Of a stretch of DNA of 9,246 nt, positions 1 to 6,243 are shown piece after piece (within the stretch, counting starts at the first letter, position 1; every line of letters begins with the position of its first letter). Source of the DNA: Chloroflexota bacterium (lineage in GTDB: Bacteria; Chloroflexota; UBA11872). Both the position numbers and the translations under genes were made by a program. Below the pieces are notes generated by a model that did no database searches, was not told where the DNA came from, and saw only the letters and a list, made by a program, of their open reading frames with translations. The stretch lies in the NCBI GenBank assembly GCA_028875175.1, contig JAPPFO010000123.1, positions 1 through 9,246 on the forward strand. Direction: 5' to 3'.

Positions 1-33
1 GCTGGTGGGCGGGGATTTGTTTATACGACCCAG

Positions 34-52
34 CCCCGTGGGGGTTACGGGG
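34..52. repeat. Short GC-rich hairpin
   Basis: CCCCGT at 34-39 pairs exactly with ACGGGG at 47-52 around a 7-nt loop. It sits two bases before the larger hairpin at 54-110, so the two may be consecutive elements of one structured region. Nothing identifies a riboswitch or protein site, and no T-tract follows. Confidence 0.4.
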
Positions 53-53
53 T

Positions 54-110
54 AGCTATCTCTCCCCCGCCCTACCCCCCTGAGGGGGTTCGGGCTGGCG
101 AGAGATAGCT
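54..110. repeat. Long stem-loop with perfect 11-bp terminal inverted repeat
   Basis: AGCTATCTCTC at 54-64 is the exact reverse complement of GAGAGATAGCT at 100-110. Inside it, CCCCC (76-80) pairs with GGGGG (84-88) over a TGA loop, and CCC (70-72) can pair with GGG (92-94), so the 57-nt segment can fold into one extended hairpin. A run of five T lies at 120-124, but it is about 10 nt past the stem, so a classical intrinsic terminator is only a weak possibility. It could be the terminator of a gene upstream of the window or one copy of an interspersed hairpin repeat. Confidence 0.55.
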
Positions 111-160
111 TGGGCCGGATTTTTGGCGGGTCGGCGACGTGTGAGGAAGGAGTGCGCGAA

Positions 161-180
161 GAGAAGTGAGGAGTGAGAGC
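161..180 (+). repeat. Direct repeat copy 1 (purine-rich)
   Basis: The 20 bases GAGAAGTGAGGAGTGAGAGC recur at 283-302 with a single difference (C for G). A shorter match to the second half, AGGAGTGAGAG, occurs at 433-443. The flanks are also similar, which suggests an old duplication within this purine-rich tract. Confidence 0.5.
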
Positions 181-282
181 GGAGGGGGAAGGGAACGGAG
201 CCGGCGCACGGGGAGGGAGCGGAGCACGAGAAGTTCGAGAAGGGGGAGGAGGCGGTGGAGGGCTGAGCGAGGAGAGTGCTGA

Positions 283-302
283 GAGAAGTGAGCAGTGAGA
301 GC
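283..302 (+). repeat. Direct repeat copy 2 (purine-rich)
   Basis: Matches 161-180 at 19 of 20 positions, 122 bp away. The sequence just upstream (GGAGAGTGCTGA) resembles the sequence upstream of copy 1 (GGAGTGCGCGAA), so the duplicated unit may once have been longer. Confidence 0.5.
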
Positions 303-487
303 AACCGGAAACGGGAAAGCGAGGACGGGAAAGGCGGTGGGCATTGGGGTTGGGGTTGTGGGGATTACACAAGTAGAGTACACTGGTGGGGAGGGGAAGT
401 CAAGGGTGGGAAGGGGAGAGGTGAGAGGGCAGAGGAGTGAGAGTCGGAGGTTGGGAGCAGTTGGTCAGGCTGGGTTGCCAGGGGTGG

Positions 488-575
488 CCTGGGTGCGCCA
501 AGAACGGTGGTTACTGCTGGGTTCACGCCCCGGATCGCGTCCAGGGCAGGCTCTTCGCGGGGATGACGGGGATTG
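488..575 (+). repeat. Degenerate member of the intergenic repeat family
   Basis: GGGTGCGCCAAGAACG (from about 490) resembles the anchor GGGTGCGCGGAAGAACG seen at 7271-7287. CCAGGGCAGGCTCTTCGCG (about 541-559) resembles the CAGGGCAGGCTCTACGC segment at 6100-6116. The order of parts is the same as in the copy at 6054-6121, but the hairpin core is decayed. This is a similarity judged by eye, so confidence is low. Confidence 0.35.
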
Positions 576-812
576 GGCACGGGCGGCGGGCCGGGGATGG
601 AGGCTGGCAATGATGTCAACGCCAGCAATGCAATCGGTGCATGCGTCGCTGGCAGTGCTAGCAGGGATGCGTGGTCAAGGACGGGCCGGCGGGTGGGGGC
701 AGAAGTGGTTCGAGAGGCTGACCATGCCTGGGGAGGCGGAAGCGCGGTCGGATCGGGGAGAGCAGGAGAGTGGGGATGGGGAGAGAAGCGCAGCCCTTGT
801 AGGCGCTGCTAA

Positions 813-875
813 GGGCAGCTAGCTTAGTCGGAAGAGCGTCGCACTCGCATGGTTCGAATCCCATTCGGTCCACCA
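813..875 (+). pseudogene. tRNA remnant with internal deletion
   Basis: The segment keeps several tRNA hallmarks in the right order. TA at positions 8-9 is followed by a D-arm (GCTTAGTCGGAAGAGC, 822-837), an anticodon-stem-like TCGCA and loop-like CTCGCAT (839-850), a T-loop TTCGAAT (853-859), an acceptor-like 3' strand and a CCA end (873-875). It is only 63 nt, against about 76 for a normal tRNA. The 3' side of the anticodon stem and the variable loop are missing, and the T-stem is one G short. The 5' acceptor strand (GGGCAGC) pairs only partly with TCGGTCC. If the loop is read in register the anticodon would be CGC (Ala), but this is uncertain because the arm is broken. It ends 33 nt before the restriction gene, a typical position for an island attachment site. 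It is probably non-functional. Confidence 0.65.
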
Positions 876-908
876 GATCAGACTAATTCGAGAACGGGGA
901 ACTTTCGC

Positions 909-1961
909 ATGAGTCAGAACTCGAAGGTCTTTCTGGTTCGCGCTGGTCAAAGTGGTGAAGACGAAGATCGTGTCCTCGAAGGCAACATCGCGATTCTCGG
1001 TTACGTAGAGGTTCCCTCACTCGCAAGTGCAACGGACTACAAGGGCGTCCGAGAGATCGTTGAACGGACTTTCCCAGACGCAAAGCCAGGGGCAGTAGGC
1101 AACTTCGCCGGACAACTCTGCGCGTTCGCGGTGACAATGAAGCAGGGTGACTTAGTCGTCTTGCCACGAAAACGAACGTCGCAGATCGCGATCGGTCGAG
1201 TAAGCGGGCCGTACGCGTATCGGGAAGTGGATGGCAGGTTTCGTCATACCCGCCCGGTCAAGTGGCTACAGACGGAACTTCCCCGCACGATTTTCGAGCA
1301 GGATCTCCTGTACTCATTCGGCGCGTTCATGACGGTCTGCAGGATCTCGCGGAATGACGCCGAACGTCGTGTGGCAGCGGTCGCGGAAGGCAAACCTGAC
1401 CCCGGACCGTCTGTATCGATTGACACGCCGGGCGCTGAGGAAGCGGGTTCGGGGGAACCGACTGAGGGGATTCCAGACCTCTCCCAGCTTGCCCACGATC
1501 AAATTGTGGCCCACATCCAGACCAGATTCGCCGGTCACGCTCTTGCAGATCTTGTGGATGCCGTTCTGCGTGCCGATGGCTGGGCAACGAAGTCCTCGTC
1601 TCCCGGAGCGGACGGTGGAGTGGACATCCTGGCCGGGCGGGGCCCACTGGGGCTTGATGAGCCGCGGCTATGCGTGCAAGTGAAGTCGCAAAACAGCCCG
1701 GCGGACGTGACGGTGTATCGGACCCTTCAGGGGACGATGCAGACGTTCAAGGCGCAACAGGGGCTACTAGTCTGCTGGGGAGGCTTCAACAGGGTGGTTC
1801 TCTCCGAAGCGAGAATCGGCCACTTCAGCGTGCGCCTATGGAACAGCAGCGATTTAGTCCAAGCAATCTATCGCACATACGAGCGCCTACCTGCGGAAGT
1901 TCAGGCCGAGTTGCCACTGAAGCGAGAATGGATGCTTGTTGTTGAGGAGTCGGAAAACTGA
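909..1961 (+). CDS. Mrr-type restriction endonuclease with N-terminal PUA/EVE-like domain
   Basis: Predicted DNA endonuclease of the Mrr-cat group, expected to cut DNA with a modification- or sequence-dependent trigger. The N-terminal part (residues about 5-145) opens with VFLVRAGQSGE and contains NFAGQL and GDLVVLP, the pattern of the PUA/EVE-like domain found in front of Mrr nucleases (COG4127-like), which in that fold class can read modified bases. A loose linker (about 155-195) leads to the catalytic domain. That domain has GADGGVD (233-239) and CVQVKSQ (255-261), matching the Mrr form of PD-(D/E)xK with Q in place of E (Q257, K259). The frame stays open upstream to 849, but an ATG there lies inside the tRNA T-arm. 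The ATG at 909 has GGGGA at 896-900, 8 nt ahead, giving 350 residues. No methylase or specificity subunit is adjacent, as expected for a solitary type IV-like enzyme. What it recognises cannot be told from sequence. Confidence 0.85.
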   Translation: MSQNSKVFLVRAGQSGEDEDRVLEGNIAILGYVEVPSLASATDYKGVREIVERTFPDAKPGAVGNFAGQLCAFAVTMKQGDLVVLPRKRTSQIAIGRVSGPYAYREVDGRFRHTRPVKWLQTELPRTIFEQDLLYSFGAFMTVCRISRNDAERRVAAVAEGKPDPGPSVSIDTPGAEEAGSGEPTEGIPDLSQLAHDQIVAHIQTRFAGHALADLVDAVLRADGWATKSSSPGADGGVDILAGRGPLGLDEPRLCVQVKSQNSPADVTVYRTLQGTMQTFKAQQGLLVCWGGFNRVVLSEARIGHFSVRLWNSSDLVQAIYRTYERLPAEVQAELPLKREWMLVVEESEN

Positions 1962-2039
1962 ACCCAGGTTTCGGCAAGTGGCGGCGGTTTTCTTGCGTTG
2001 GCCGGAATGGCGGGACGCAACTGCTTACAGAGGGTTGCG

Positions 2040-2204
2040 ATGGCACGTGTTCGTTATCCCATCGTGATGGAGCGGGGGTCGACGAGCTCTGGTTTGCATG
2101 TGCCGGATTTGCTGGGGTGCGTGGCGATCGCAGAGATCAAGTCGGACGTATGTCAGCTAATCCGGGAGGCTATTGAGCTGTACATCGAGACTCTGGAAAA
2201 CTAA
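2040..2204 (+). CDS. Short orphan HicB-like (UPF0150) protein
   Basis: The 54-residue product reads like the antitoxin-fold core of HicB: YPIVMERG (6-13), then VPDLLGCVAIAE (21-32) and LIREAIELYIETLE (40-53). Family members usually have YPVVIE, VPDLPGC and LIREAIE at these places. HicB proteins bind and neutralise the HicA mRNA-cleaving toxin, and longer versions also bind DNA. Here there is no hicA recognisable in the 78 bases before it or the 79 after, and no DNA-binding tail. The protein stops just after the helix, some residues short of typical small HicB homologues, so it may be an orphan or a truncated remnant. The frame is open back to a TTG at 1998, but AGAGGG at 2029-2034 points to the ATG at 2040. 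TAA is followed immediately by an overlapping TGA. Confidence 0.65.
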   Translation: MARVRYPIVMERGSTSSGLHVPDLLGCVAIAEIKSDVCQLIREAIELYIETLEN

Positions 2205-2283
2205 TGAGAAAGAGACTTTCACAACACGCGCTAGCGACGCTACTGAGGCCAAGAGACGCCGTGCGAAGCAATAGGGAGCCTTC

Positions 2284-3354
2284 ATGACCGGGCAAGAATA
2301 TCTAGACGACATTCGCAAGAGTCTAGAGTCCGGAAGGCGTCAACACAGGATGGGCCAGAACGTACTCAGATCCTTCGGTTATGTAAGGCGACGCTCGACT
2401 GCTATAAGCCAAATCAACAAGACGCTAAACGAGCTTGGTCTGATAGCCGATCCACCCATCGACTCTAACATGCCACTTCGGAATCCCCGAATCAGATTTA
2501 CACTGAGACCTGCGAATGCAACCGGCTCAACTGAAGCGATTGATGATTCGACAGTCGCTGATCCCGGTGTGAACGATGATTTATCCGATGATGACGATAG
2601 CGACGAGAGTAATTTACCAGAACCAGGGTTCACAGTCTCAGAACTTTCGGCAGCAAGTCAGACAGTCGAGCGAGTCTCACCCAATGCACCAGTCAACGAA
2701 GCATATACAAAGATGGTCCTCGGAAAGTACTCTCAGCTTGTAGTGTCGAGCAACGATCAACCAATGCAACAAGACATTAAAGGTATCGTCTCATTTCAGT
2801 CAATTGCAAAGGCTCAAATGAATGGAAACCCCACAACCGTGGGCGACTGTATCGCCGCGGTTCCTCATGCTAAGAGTGATGCTGATCTTAACTCAGTTGT
2901 AAATGAACTGAGTGCAAGCGACGTCGTTCTCGTCGTTGGGCTAGACAACCGCCTTCAAGGAATCGTTACAGCTTGGGACTTGGCCGAGGAATTTGCAGGC
3001 CTCGTCAATCCCTTCAAGCGCTTGGGCGAAATTGAGATGCGACTTCAGACCTTGCTTGAGAGGCGACTCGGCAAGGATAAGGTAGCTGAATTCCTCCATG
3101 ACCAAAGCGTCTCGGACAATAGGACAATAGAGTCGCTTGAGCAATTGACAATGGGTGAGTTGCAGAGGGTCCTTGAGTATCCAAGTCATTGGGATGAACT
3201 TGGACTGGCCTTCGACCGGGGAGTGTTCATCGCTGCGCTAGACGAAGTACGCGGCTATCGTAATCGACTGATGCATTTTGGAGATCCACTCAGTGAAGGT
3301 GAGATGACGCTGCTCACTAACTTCTGCGATATGGTGCGAGAGATTCAGCTGTGA
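2284..3354 (+). CDS. Winged-helix / CBS-pair / HEPN domain protein, putative nucleotide-sensing RNase
   Basis: A 356-residue three-part protein. Residues about 20-75 (LRSFGYVRRRSTAISQINKT, then LGLIADPP) look like the small helical/winged-helix module found ahead of many defence-type effectors. An acidic, disordered linker follows (about 84-115, with DLSDDDDSDES). Two CBS repeats occupy about 117-178 and 184-240; the second ends in the typical GIVTAWDLAEE. CBS pairs bind adenine nucleotides. The C-terminal region (about 245-356) is helical and carries R326-N-R-L-M-H331, the Rx4H signature of HEPN ribonucleases. I infer an RNA-cleaving or abortive-infection effector gated by a nucleotide ligand; this is not shown by sequence alone. 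The ATG has AGGGAG at 2273-2278 just upstream. Composition is clearly less GC-rich than its neighbours, with ATA, AGA and TTA codons, which suggests recent transfer. No second toxin or antitoxin gene is adjacent. Confidence 0.75.
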   Translation: MTGQEYLDDIRKSLESGRRQHRMGQNVLRSFGYVRRRSTAISQINKTLNELGLIADPPIDSNMPLRNPRIRFTLRPANATGSTEAIDDSTVADPGVNDDLSDDDDSDESNLPEPGFTVSELSAASQTVERVSPNAPVNEAYTKMVLGKYSQLVVSSNDQPMQQDIKGIVSFQSIAKAQMNGNPTTVGDCIAAVPHAKSDADLNSVVNELSASDVVLVVGLDNRLQGIVTAWDLAEEFAGLVNPFKRLGEIEMRLQTLLERRLGKDKVAEFLHDQSVSDNRTIESLEQLTMGELQRVLEYPSHWDELGLAFDRGVFIAALDEVRGYRNRLMHFGDPLSEGEMTLLTNFCDMVREIQL

Positions 3355-3652
3355 TGCTCCAGTGTTCTATGAGAACAACCCTGACTCCGGTCCGCTACAC
3401 GGGACTCGTTCGTAGAGCCGGGAGCGGCGGGAGCGGATTAGGGCGAATTCATGAAGCGCGGCGGAACCGATCACTCAGTTCTCGCCCGACTTTGGGTGAC
3501 GATGACGTCTCTGCGCCAAGAATCCTGAGTGATCCCTCACATGCCCCTTATGTTGGCCGGCTGATCACAGTCGGGTAGTCATTCTCCCCGGCATAATCTC
3601 GGCCCCCTCTGTTCGGCGGCATATGCGCCATTAGCCGATCGGGTAACCAGTG
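3355..3652. other. Intergenic space between convergent genes
   Basis: About 300 bases between the ends of the CBS-HEPN gene and the convergent HKD-ATPase gene. A 75-codon + strand frame (3351-3578) has no recognisable motif and overlaps the preceding stop, so it is not called. No strong bidirectional terminator with a T-tract is visible; the only small inverted repeat is GGCG/CGCC around CATATG near 3616-3630. Confidence 0.5.
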
Positions 3653-5794
3653 TCATTTCCGACCGAATAGCCTGCCCAGGAGACCGTTGCGGCGGCTGTT
3701 GAGGTTTCTGGCAAGGAATTCTTCCAGTTCGGGCCGGTTCAGGACGGTTCGTCCGCCCACGCTGGCATTGTCGTCTATCAGGGTGGACGGGACGTTCTCC
3801 CAATCGAATTCGCGACGTCCGAAGGTGTCGGTCTGCTCGATCACGATGACCTTGTCTTTCTCAAGAATCCAGCCGGTGGGCTGATTGCCCTCCTTCTTCA
3901 TTTTCGTGGCCGGCCTAAGCAGGTGATCGACCTGGGCCTTGACTCGCTCATGACGCTTTTCGGCGTAGTCGTTCCAGCTGATGGGCACGCACCACCTGGG
4001 CGGGCTTTCGCCTAACAGGTCGGCGATGAGTTCCGAGAGGGTGGTGGAGGAGAACTCCAGCAAATCGTCGGGCACGGGCGTATCGTCGAGCCGGGACAGC
4101 GTTCGCCTGAGGTACTCCCGGTAGAGACTGGTGGACAGGCCTCGGCGCACCTCTTGAATCTTGAGGTGAAGTTCGTGCCGCAGGCTCTCCTTATAGGACG
4201 GGAGGGCCGTGGTGGTGTAGATCATCAGGCTGCGTTTGACGATCTGGTCGGTAAAGGCTTTGAGTTCCTGGTTCATGGAAAGGACGAAGCAGGGGTGCTC
4301 GGCGACCAGCGGTGGTGTCTCGTCCTTGATTACGTCTTCGCCGTGGTTACGTATGGCGGGCCTGCCGATGTCGTCGAAGACGGCGGGAAACCGCCGGTAG
4401 GCGTGCTGGATGTCCCGGAGTCTGCGCTTGGTGAACTCCCGCTTGTCCACGTTGTAGGCCCTTCCGAACATTGAGGTCATCAGGGTGTCGATGAGACTGG
4501 ACTTTCCGCAGGAAGGCTTGCCGTAGACGATGGCGAAGGACGGGTACCTGAAGATGTCGCCCTCGTGGCCGGCCAGGGTCCGCATATCGCACATGAAGGG
4601 CGAGAAGTAAAGCCAGGACCAGAGGATGAAGTAGTCCCGCTGGAGCCTCTCCACCCCCATGCCGCCCTCGAAGGTGCCCTCGTAGTTGCCAAAGAATTCC
4701 ACCAACAGCTGCGCGTCTTTGCTGGCAGCGTCGAGGTCGGCTTGCAATGAGAACGGCTCGCCGAAGAACGTCACGGTCTTTGCGTCGCGGTCGATGGACA
4801 ACTCCCGGTGGTCGGCTTGCTCTTCGGTCTGGACGGAGCGGATGCGGCTGGACTCCTTGACGATCCGGCGTCTGATATCGCGTGGTATCCGCTGCTTTCC
4901 GTTGCGTGGCGCCGGGATGAGGCTGGCCACCACGGGCGGTACGGCAGCCTTCATCCTCTCGATTCGCTCTATCTGGTGGGGGACGCCTATGTGGACGACG
5001 TTGCCGTCCGGTCCGTGCTCCTCCGCCGAGTCGATAACCAGGGTGGCGTGATCGTCAGGGGCCAGGGCCGGCACTTCAACGAGGTTTATCTCGGCATGCT
5101 CGATCCGCTCCGGCGGCAGAGGTAACTCGTCTGTGGCTTGGTTCCTGATGGACTGGTACATGCCCAGGTAGTGGTCCCAGGCGGCATCGTCATCATCGAA
5201 GCAGACCAGCGTCTCGGACTGGCGTCCACCGAAGGCGGTCTCCGACAGGTTGGCGGAGCCGATGAGCACGCGAGTGCCGCCGGAGTCGGTGTTGTCCAAC
5301 AGGTACAGCTTGGCGTGAGCAATCTGCTTACGCAGCACCCGGAACCGGGCCTGCCCCTTGCGGACCCGCGTGAGGATCGAGGCGTGGCGCTCACCGGGCA
5401 GGTTCTTGATGGCCGCTCGGGCGTCGCCGATGGCGACCTGCTGGAAGGCTATGACGTCTCGTAGGGTGTGCAGGACGCTCTCACACCCGAAAACGCACTC
5501 GAAGTCGCTGAAGCTGTGCTTGTCCAGGAGGCGCACGATGGCGCTCGCCCCTGCCGAGTAGGTGAGGATGCGGATGCGGTCATAGCCGTCGAAGAGAGAC
5601 CAGGAAAACTTGGCCTCGGACTGGAACCGGGCGCGGGCCACACGCAGGCCTGAGCCGTCGTCCAGGTCAAGGCTCAGGGTCTGTTCGGGTCTGGAGTCGC
5701 TATGCTGCATGCCCTTCTCCACAGATGCTGCGGCCGCTCGACCGATTGGTGTGGGATTGGCGGGCGTCGCCTCTCCCATCCATTGGGAAGCCAT
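3653..5794 (-). CDS. Fusion of phospholipase D-type (HKD) domain and P-loop ATPase
   Basis: A 713-residue protein. The N-terminal part (about 55-225) is a PLD-superfamily domain with one HKD motif: H160-A-K162-LYLLD followed by VLIGSANLSETAFGGRQSE (177 onward). This form is typical of nuclease-type HKD enzymes (restriction BfiI-like, helicase-linked PLDs) and normally works as a dimer. A less conserved middle (about 230-385) precedes a P-loop NTPase: Walker A GKPSCGKS (425-432), Walker B AVFDDIG (471-477), a sensor-like SMNQ with N508, and KRSLMIYT (520-527) where an arginine finger would be expected. The Walker A/B/N/R order resembles AAA+ or SF3/D5-like ATPases rather than SF2 helicases. 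The C-terminus is basic (RRNGLLGRLFGRK). It probably uses NTP turnover to control or translocate a nucleic-acid-cutting domain; the exact family is not recognised. The start at 5794 has GGGA about 8 nt upstream. ATG 5710 (residue 29) also precedes the domain. It stands alone, convergent to the HEPN gene. Confidence 0.75.
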   Translation of the reverse strand: MASQWMGEATPANPTPIGRAAAASVEKGMQHSDSRPEQTLSLDLDDGSGLRVARARFQSEAKFSWSLFDGYDRIRILTYSAGASAIVRLLDKHSFSDFECVFGCESVLHTLRDVIAFQQVAIGDARAAIKNLPGERHASILTRVRKGQARFRVLRKQIAHAKLYLLDNTDSGGTRVLIGSANLSETAFGGRQSETLVCFDDDDAAWDHYLGMYQSIRNQATDELPLPPERIEHAEINLVEVPALAPDDHATLVIDSAEEHGPDGNVVHIGVPHQIERIERMKAAVPPVVASLIPAPRNGKQRIPRDIRRRIVKESSRIRSVQTEEQADHRELSIDRDAKTVTFFGEPFSLQADLDAASKDAQLLVEFFGNYEGTFEGGMGVERLQRDYFILWSWLYFSPFMCDMRTLAGHEGDIFRYPSFAIVYGKPSCGKSSLIDTLMTSMFGRAYNVDKREFTKRRLRDIQHAYRRFPAVFDDIGRPAIRNHGEDVIKDETPPLVAEHPCFVLSMNQELKAFTDQIVKRSLMIYTTTALPSYKESLRHELHLKIQEVRRGLSTSLYREYLRRTLSRLDDTPVPDDLLEFSSTTLSELIADLLGESPPRWCVPISWNDYAEKRHERVKAQVDHLLRPATKMKKEGNQPTGWILEKDKVIVIEQTDTFGRREFDWENVPSTLIDDNASVGGRTVLNRPELEEFLARNLNSRRNGLLGRLFGRK

Positions 5795-6000
5795 CGCTTA
5801 TTCCCATCGCACCCGGATCAACCTAGAACAATCCCGCGAACTTGCCCCGGAGATATTGCCACCAACAGGGGTCCATTCCGCGATTGACGGCGGCTCGCGG
5901 TTGGGCGCGTTGGGGGTTGCGGTTCGACCTGGACCGCCGACCGACTGTGGCCCGGCTCACTTTGAACGGTGGCCGTTGGTTGGACCGAGGTTTGTTGGTT
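5795..6000. other. Intergenic region upstream of the HKD-ATPase gene
   Basis: This stretch should hold the promoter of the minus-strand HKD-ATPase gene, and it probably contains the right edge of the accessory island. No gene is supported. The frames crossing it run into the repeats at 6001 onward and have no recognisable domain. I see no clear -35/-10 pair, no operator palindrome, and no copy of the tRNA 3' end that would mark a second attachment site. Confidence 0.4.
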
Positions 6001-6033
6001 GCCCGGAAGAGGCCGGTTTGAAACCGGCCACTA
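6001..6033 (+). repeat. Intergenic hairpin repeat, GGCCGG variant
   Basis: GCCCGGAAGA leads into a perfect inverted repeat (6011-6029, GGCCGGTTT/AAACCGGCC around one base) followed by ACTACGAAAGAGG. The copy at 7479-7521 has the same layout: a ...CGGAAGA lead, a GC-rich hairpin, then CTACGCAAGAG. The stem sequence here differs completely yet still pairs, so this is a variant in which the stem has been replaced while structure is kept. Confidence 0.6.
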
Positions 6034-6053
6034 CGAAAGAGGGGACGCGCGTT

Positions 6054-6121
6054 GCGCGGAAGACGGGCGGGTCGGGGACCCGCCCCCATTCGGCAAGCTC
6101 AGGGCAGGCTCTACGCAAGAG
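6054..6121 (+). repeat. Intergenic hairpin repeat, GGGCGGGTC type, with nested insertion
   Basis: Starts GCGCGGAAGAC, then forms a 9-bp hairpin (GGGCGGGTC/GACCCGCCC over GGG), and ends TACGCAAGAG. Against the two intact 43-nt copies (7479-7521, 8012-8054) it is identical except for 25 extra bases at 6087-6111. Confidence 0.75.
6087..6111 (+). repeat. 25-nt insertion inside a hairpin repeat
   Basis: The block beginning CATTCGGCAAGCTCAGGG separates CCGCCCC from TACGCAAGAG, which are contiguous in the sister copies. The core TTCGGCAAGCTCAGG resembles the short TTCGACAAGCTCAGG-type interspersed repeats seen in many environmental bacterial genomes (from memory). A related CAGGGCAGGCTCT stretch occurs near 542-554. 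Confidence 0.6.
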
Positions 6122-6132
6122 GGACGTGGGGT

Positions 6133-6175
6133 GCGCGGAAGACGGGCGGGTCTGAGACGCCGCCCCTATGAAGAG
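6133..6175 (+). repeat. Diverged copy of the GGGCGGGTC hairpin repeat
   Basis: Same 43-nt layout as the intact copies, with the anchor GCGCGGAAGAC unchanged. The loop is altered (GTCTGAGAC) and the 3' stem arm carries a change (GCCGCCC), leaving a bulged but still pairing hairpin. The tail reads CTATGAAGAG. It lies 11 nt after the previous copy and about 70 bp before the oxidoreductase start. Confidence 0.65.
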
Positions 6176-6228
6176 TGGGGCGAGGACGCCGGGATGACGG
6201 GGGTGGTGAGTAGACTCGCGGAGTGGTT

Positions 6229-6236
6229 GAGGGGGG
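6229..6236 (+). promoter_or_regulatory. Ribosome binding site deciding a GTG start
   Basis: GAGGGGGG lies 7 nt before GTG 6244. The in-frame TTG at 6238 would be only one base from it and the GTG at 6223 lies upstream of it, so the site favours 6244. Confidence 0.55.
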
Positions 6237-6243
6237 CTTGACT

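Larger units (their letters stand above)
111..812. other. Gene-free, purine-rich low-complexity stretch
   Basis: About 700 bases without a convincing gene. Open frames here translate to G/R/A-rich, low-complexity protein with no recognisable motif, and several overlap one another on both strands, which fits composition rather than coding. From about 135 to 460 the + strand is made largely of G and A, a marked purine skew. Diverged direct repeats (161-180 and 283-302) and a decayed copy of the intergenic repeat family (about 488-575) lie inside it. Confidence 0.6.

Noticed and set aside
295..822. 175-codon + strand open frame before the tRNA remnant
   Set aside because: The product is G/R/A-rich with no domain, its end overlaps the tRNA-like sequence, and the frame is kept open by purine-rich composition.
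849..908. Upstream extension of the nuclease gene to ATG 849
   Set aside because: The first codons fall in the tRNA T-arm and acceptor; ATG 909 has a good ribosome site and the domain begins right after it.
3351..3578. 75-codon + strand frame after the CBS-HEPN gene
   Set aside because: No motif, overlaps the previous stop, and no ribosome site was evident.
4154..5464. Several + strand frames inside the HKD-ATPase gene
   Set aside because: They are antisense shadows of a gene with clear motifs; none has a recognisable domain.
6085..6093. CCCATTCGG shared with the tRNA remnant (860-868) as a possible attachment site
   Set aside because: Only nine bases match, and the segment here is explained by the junction of the hairpin repeat with its 25-nt insertion.
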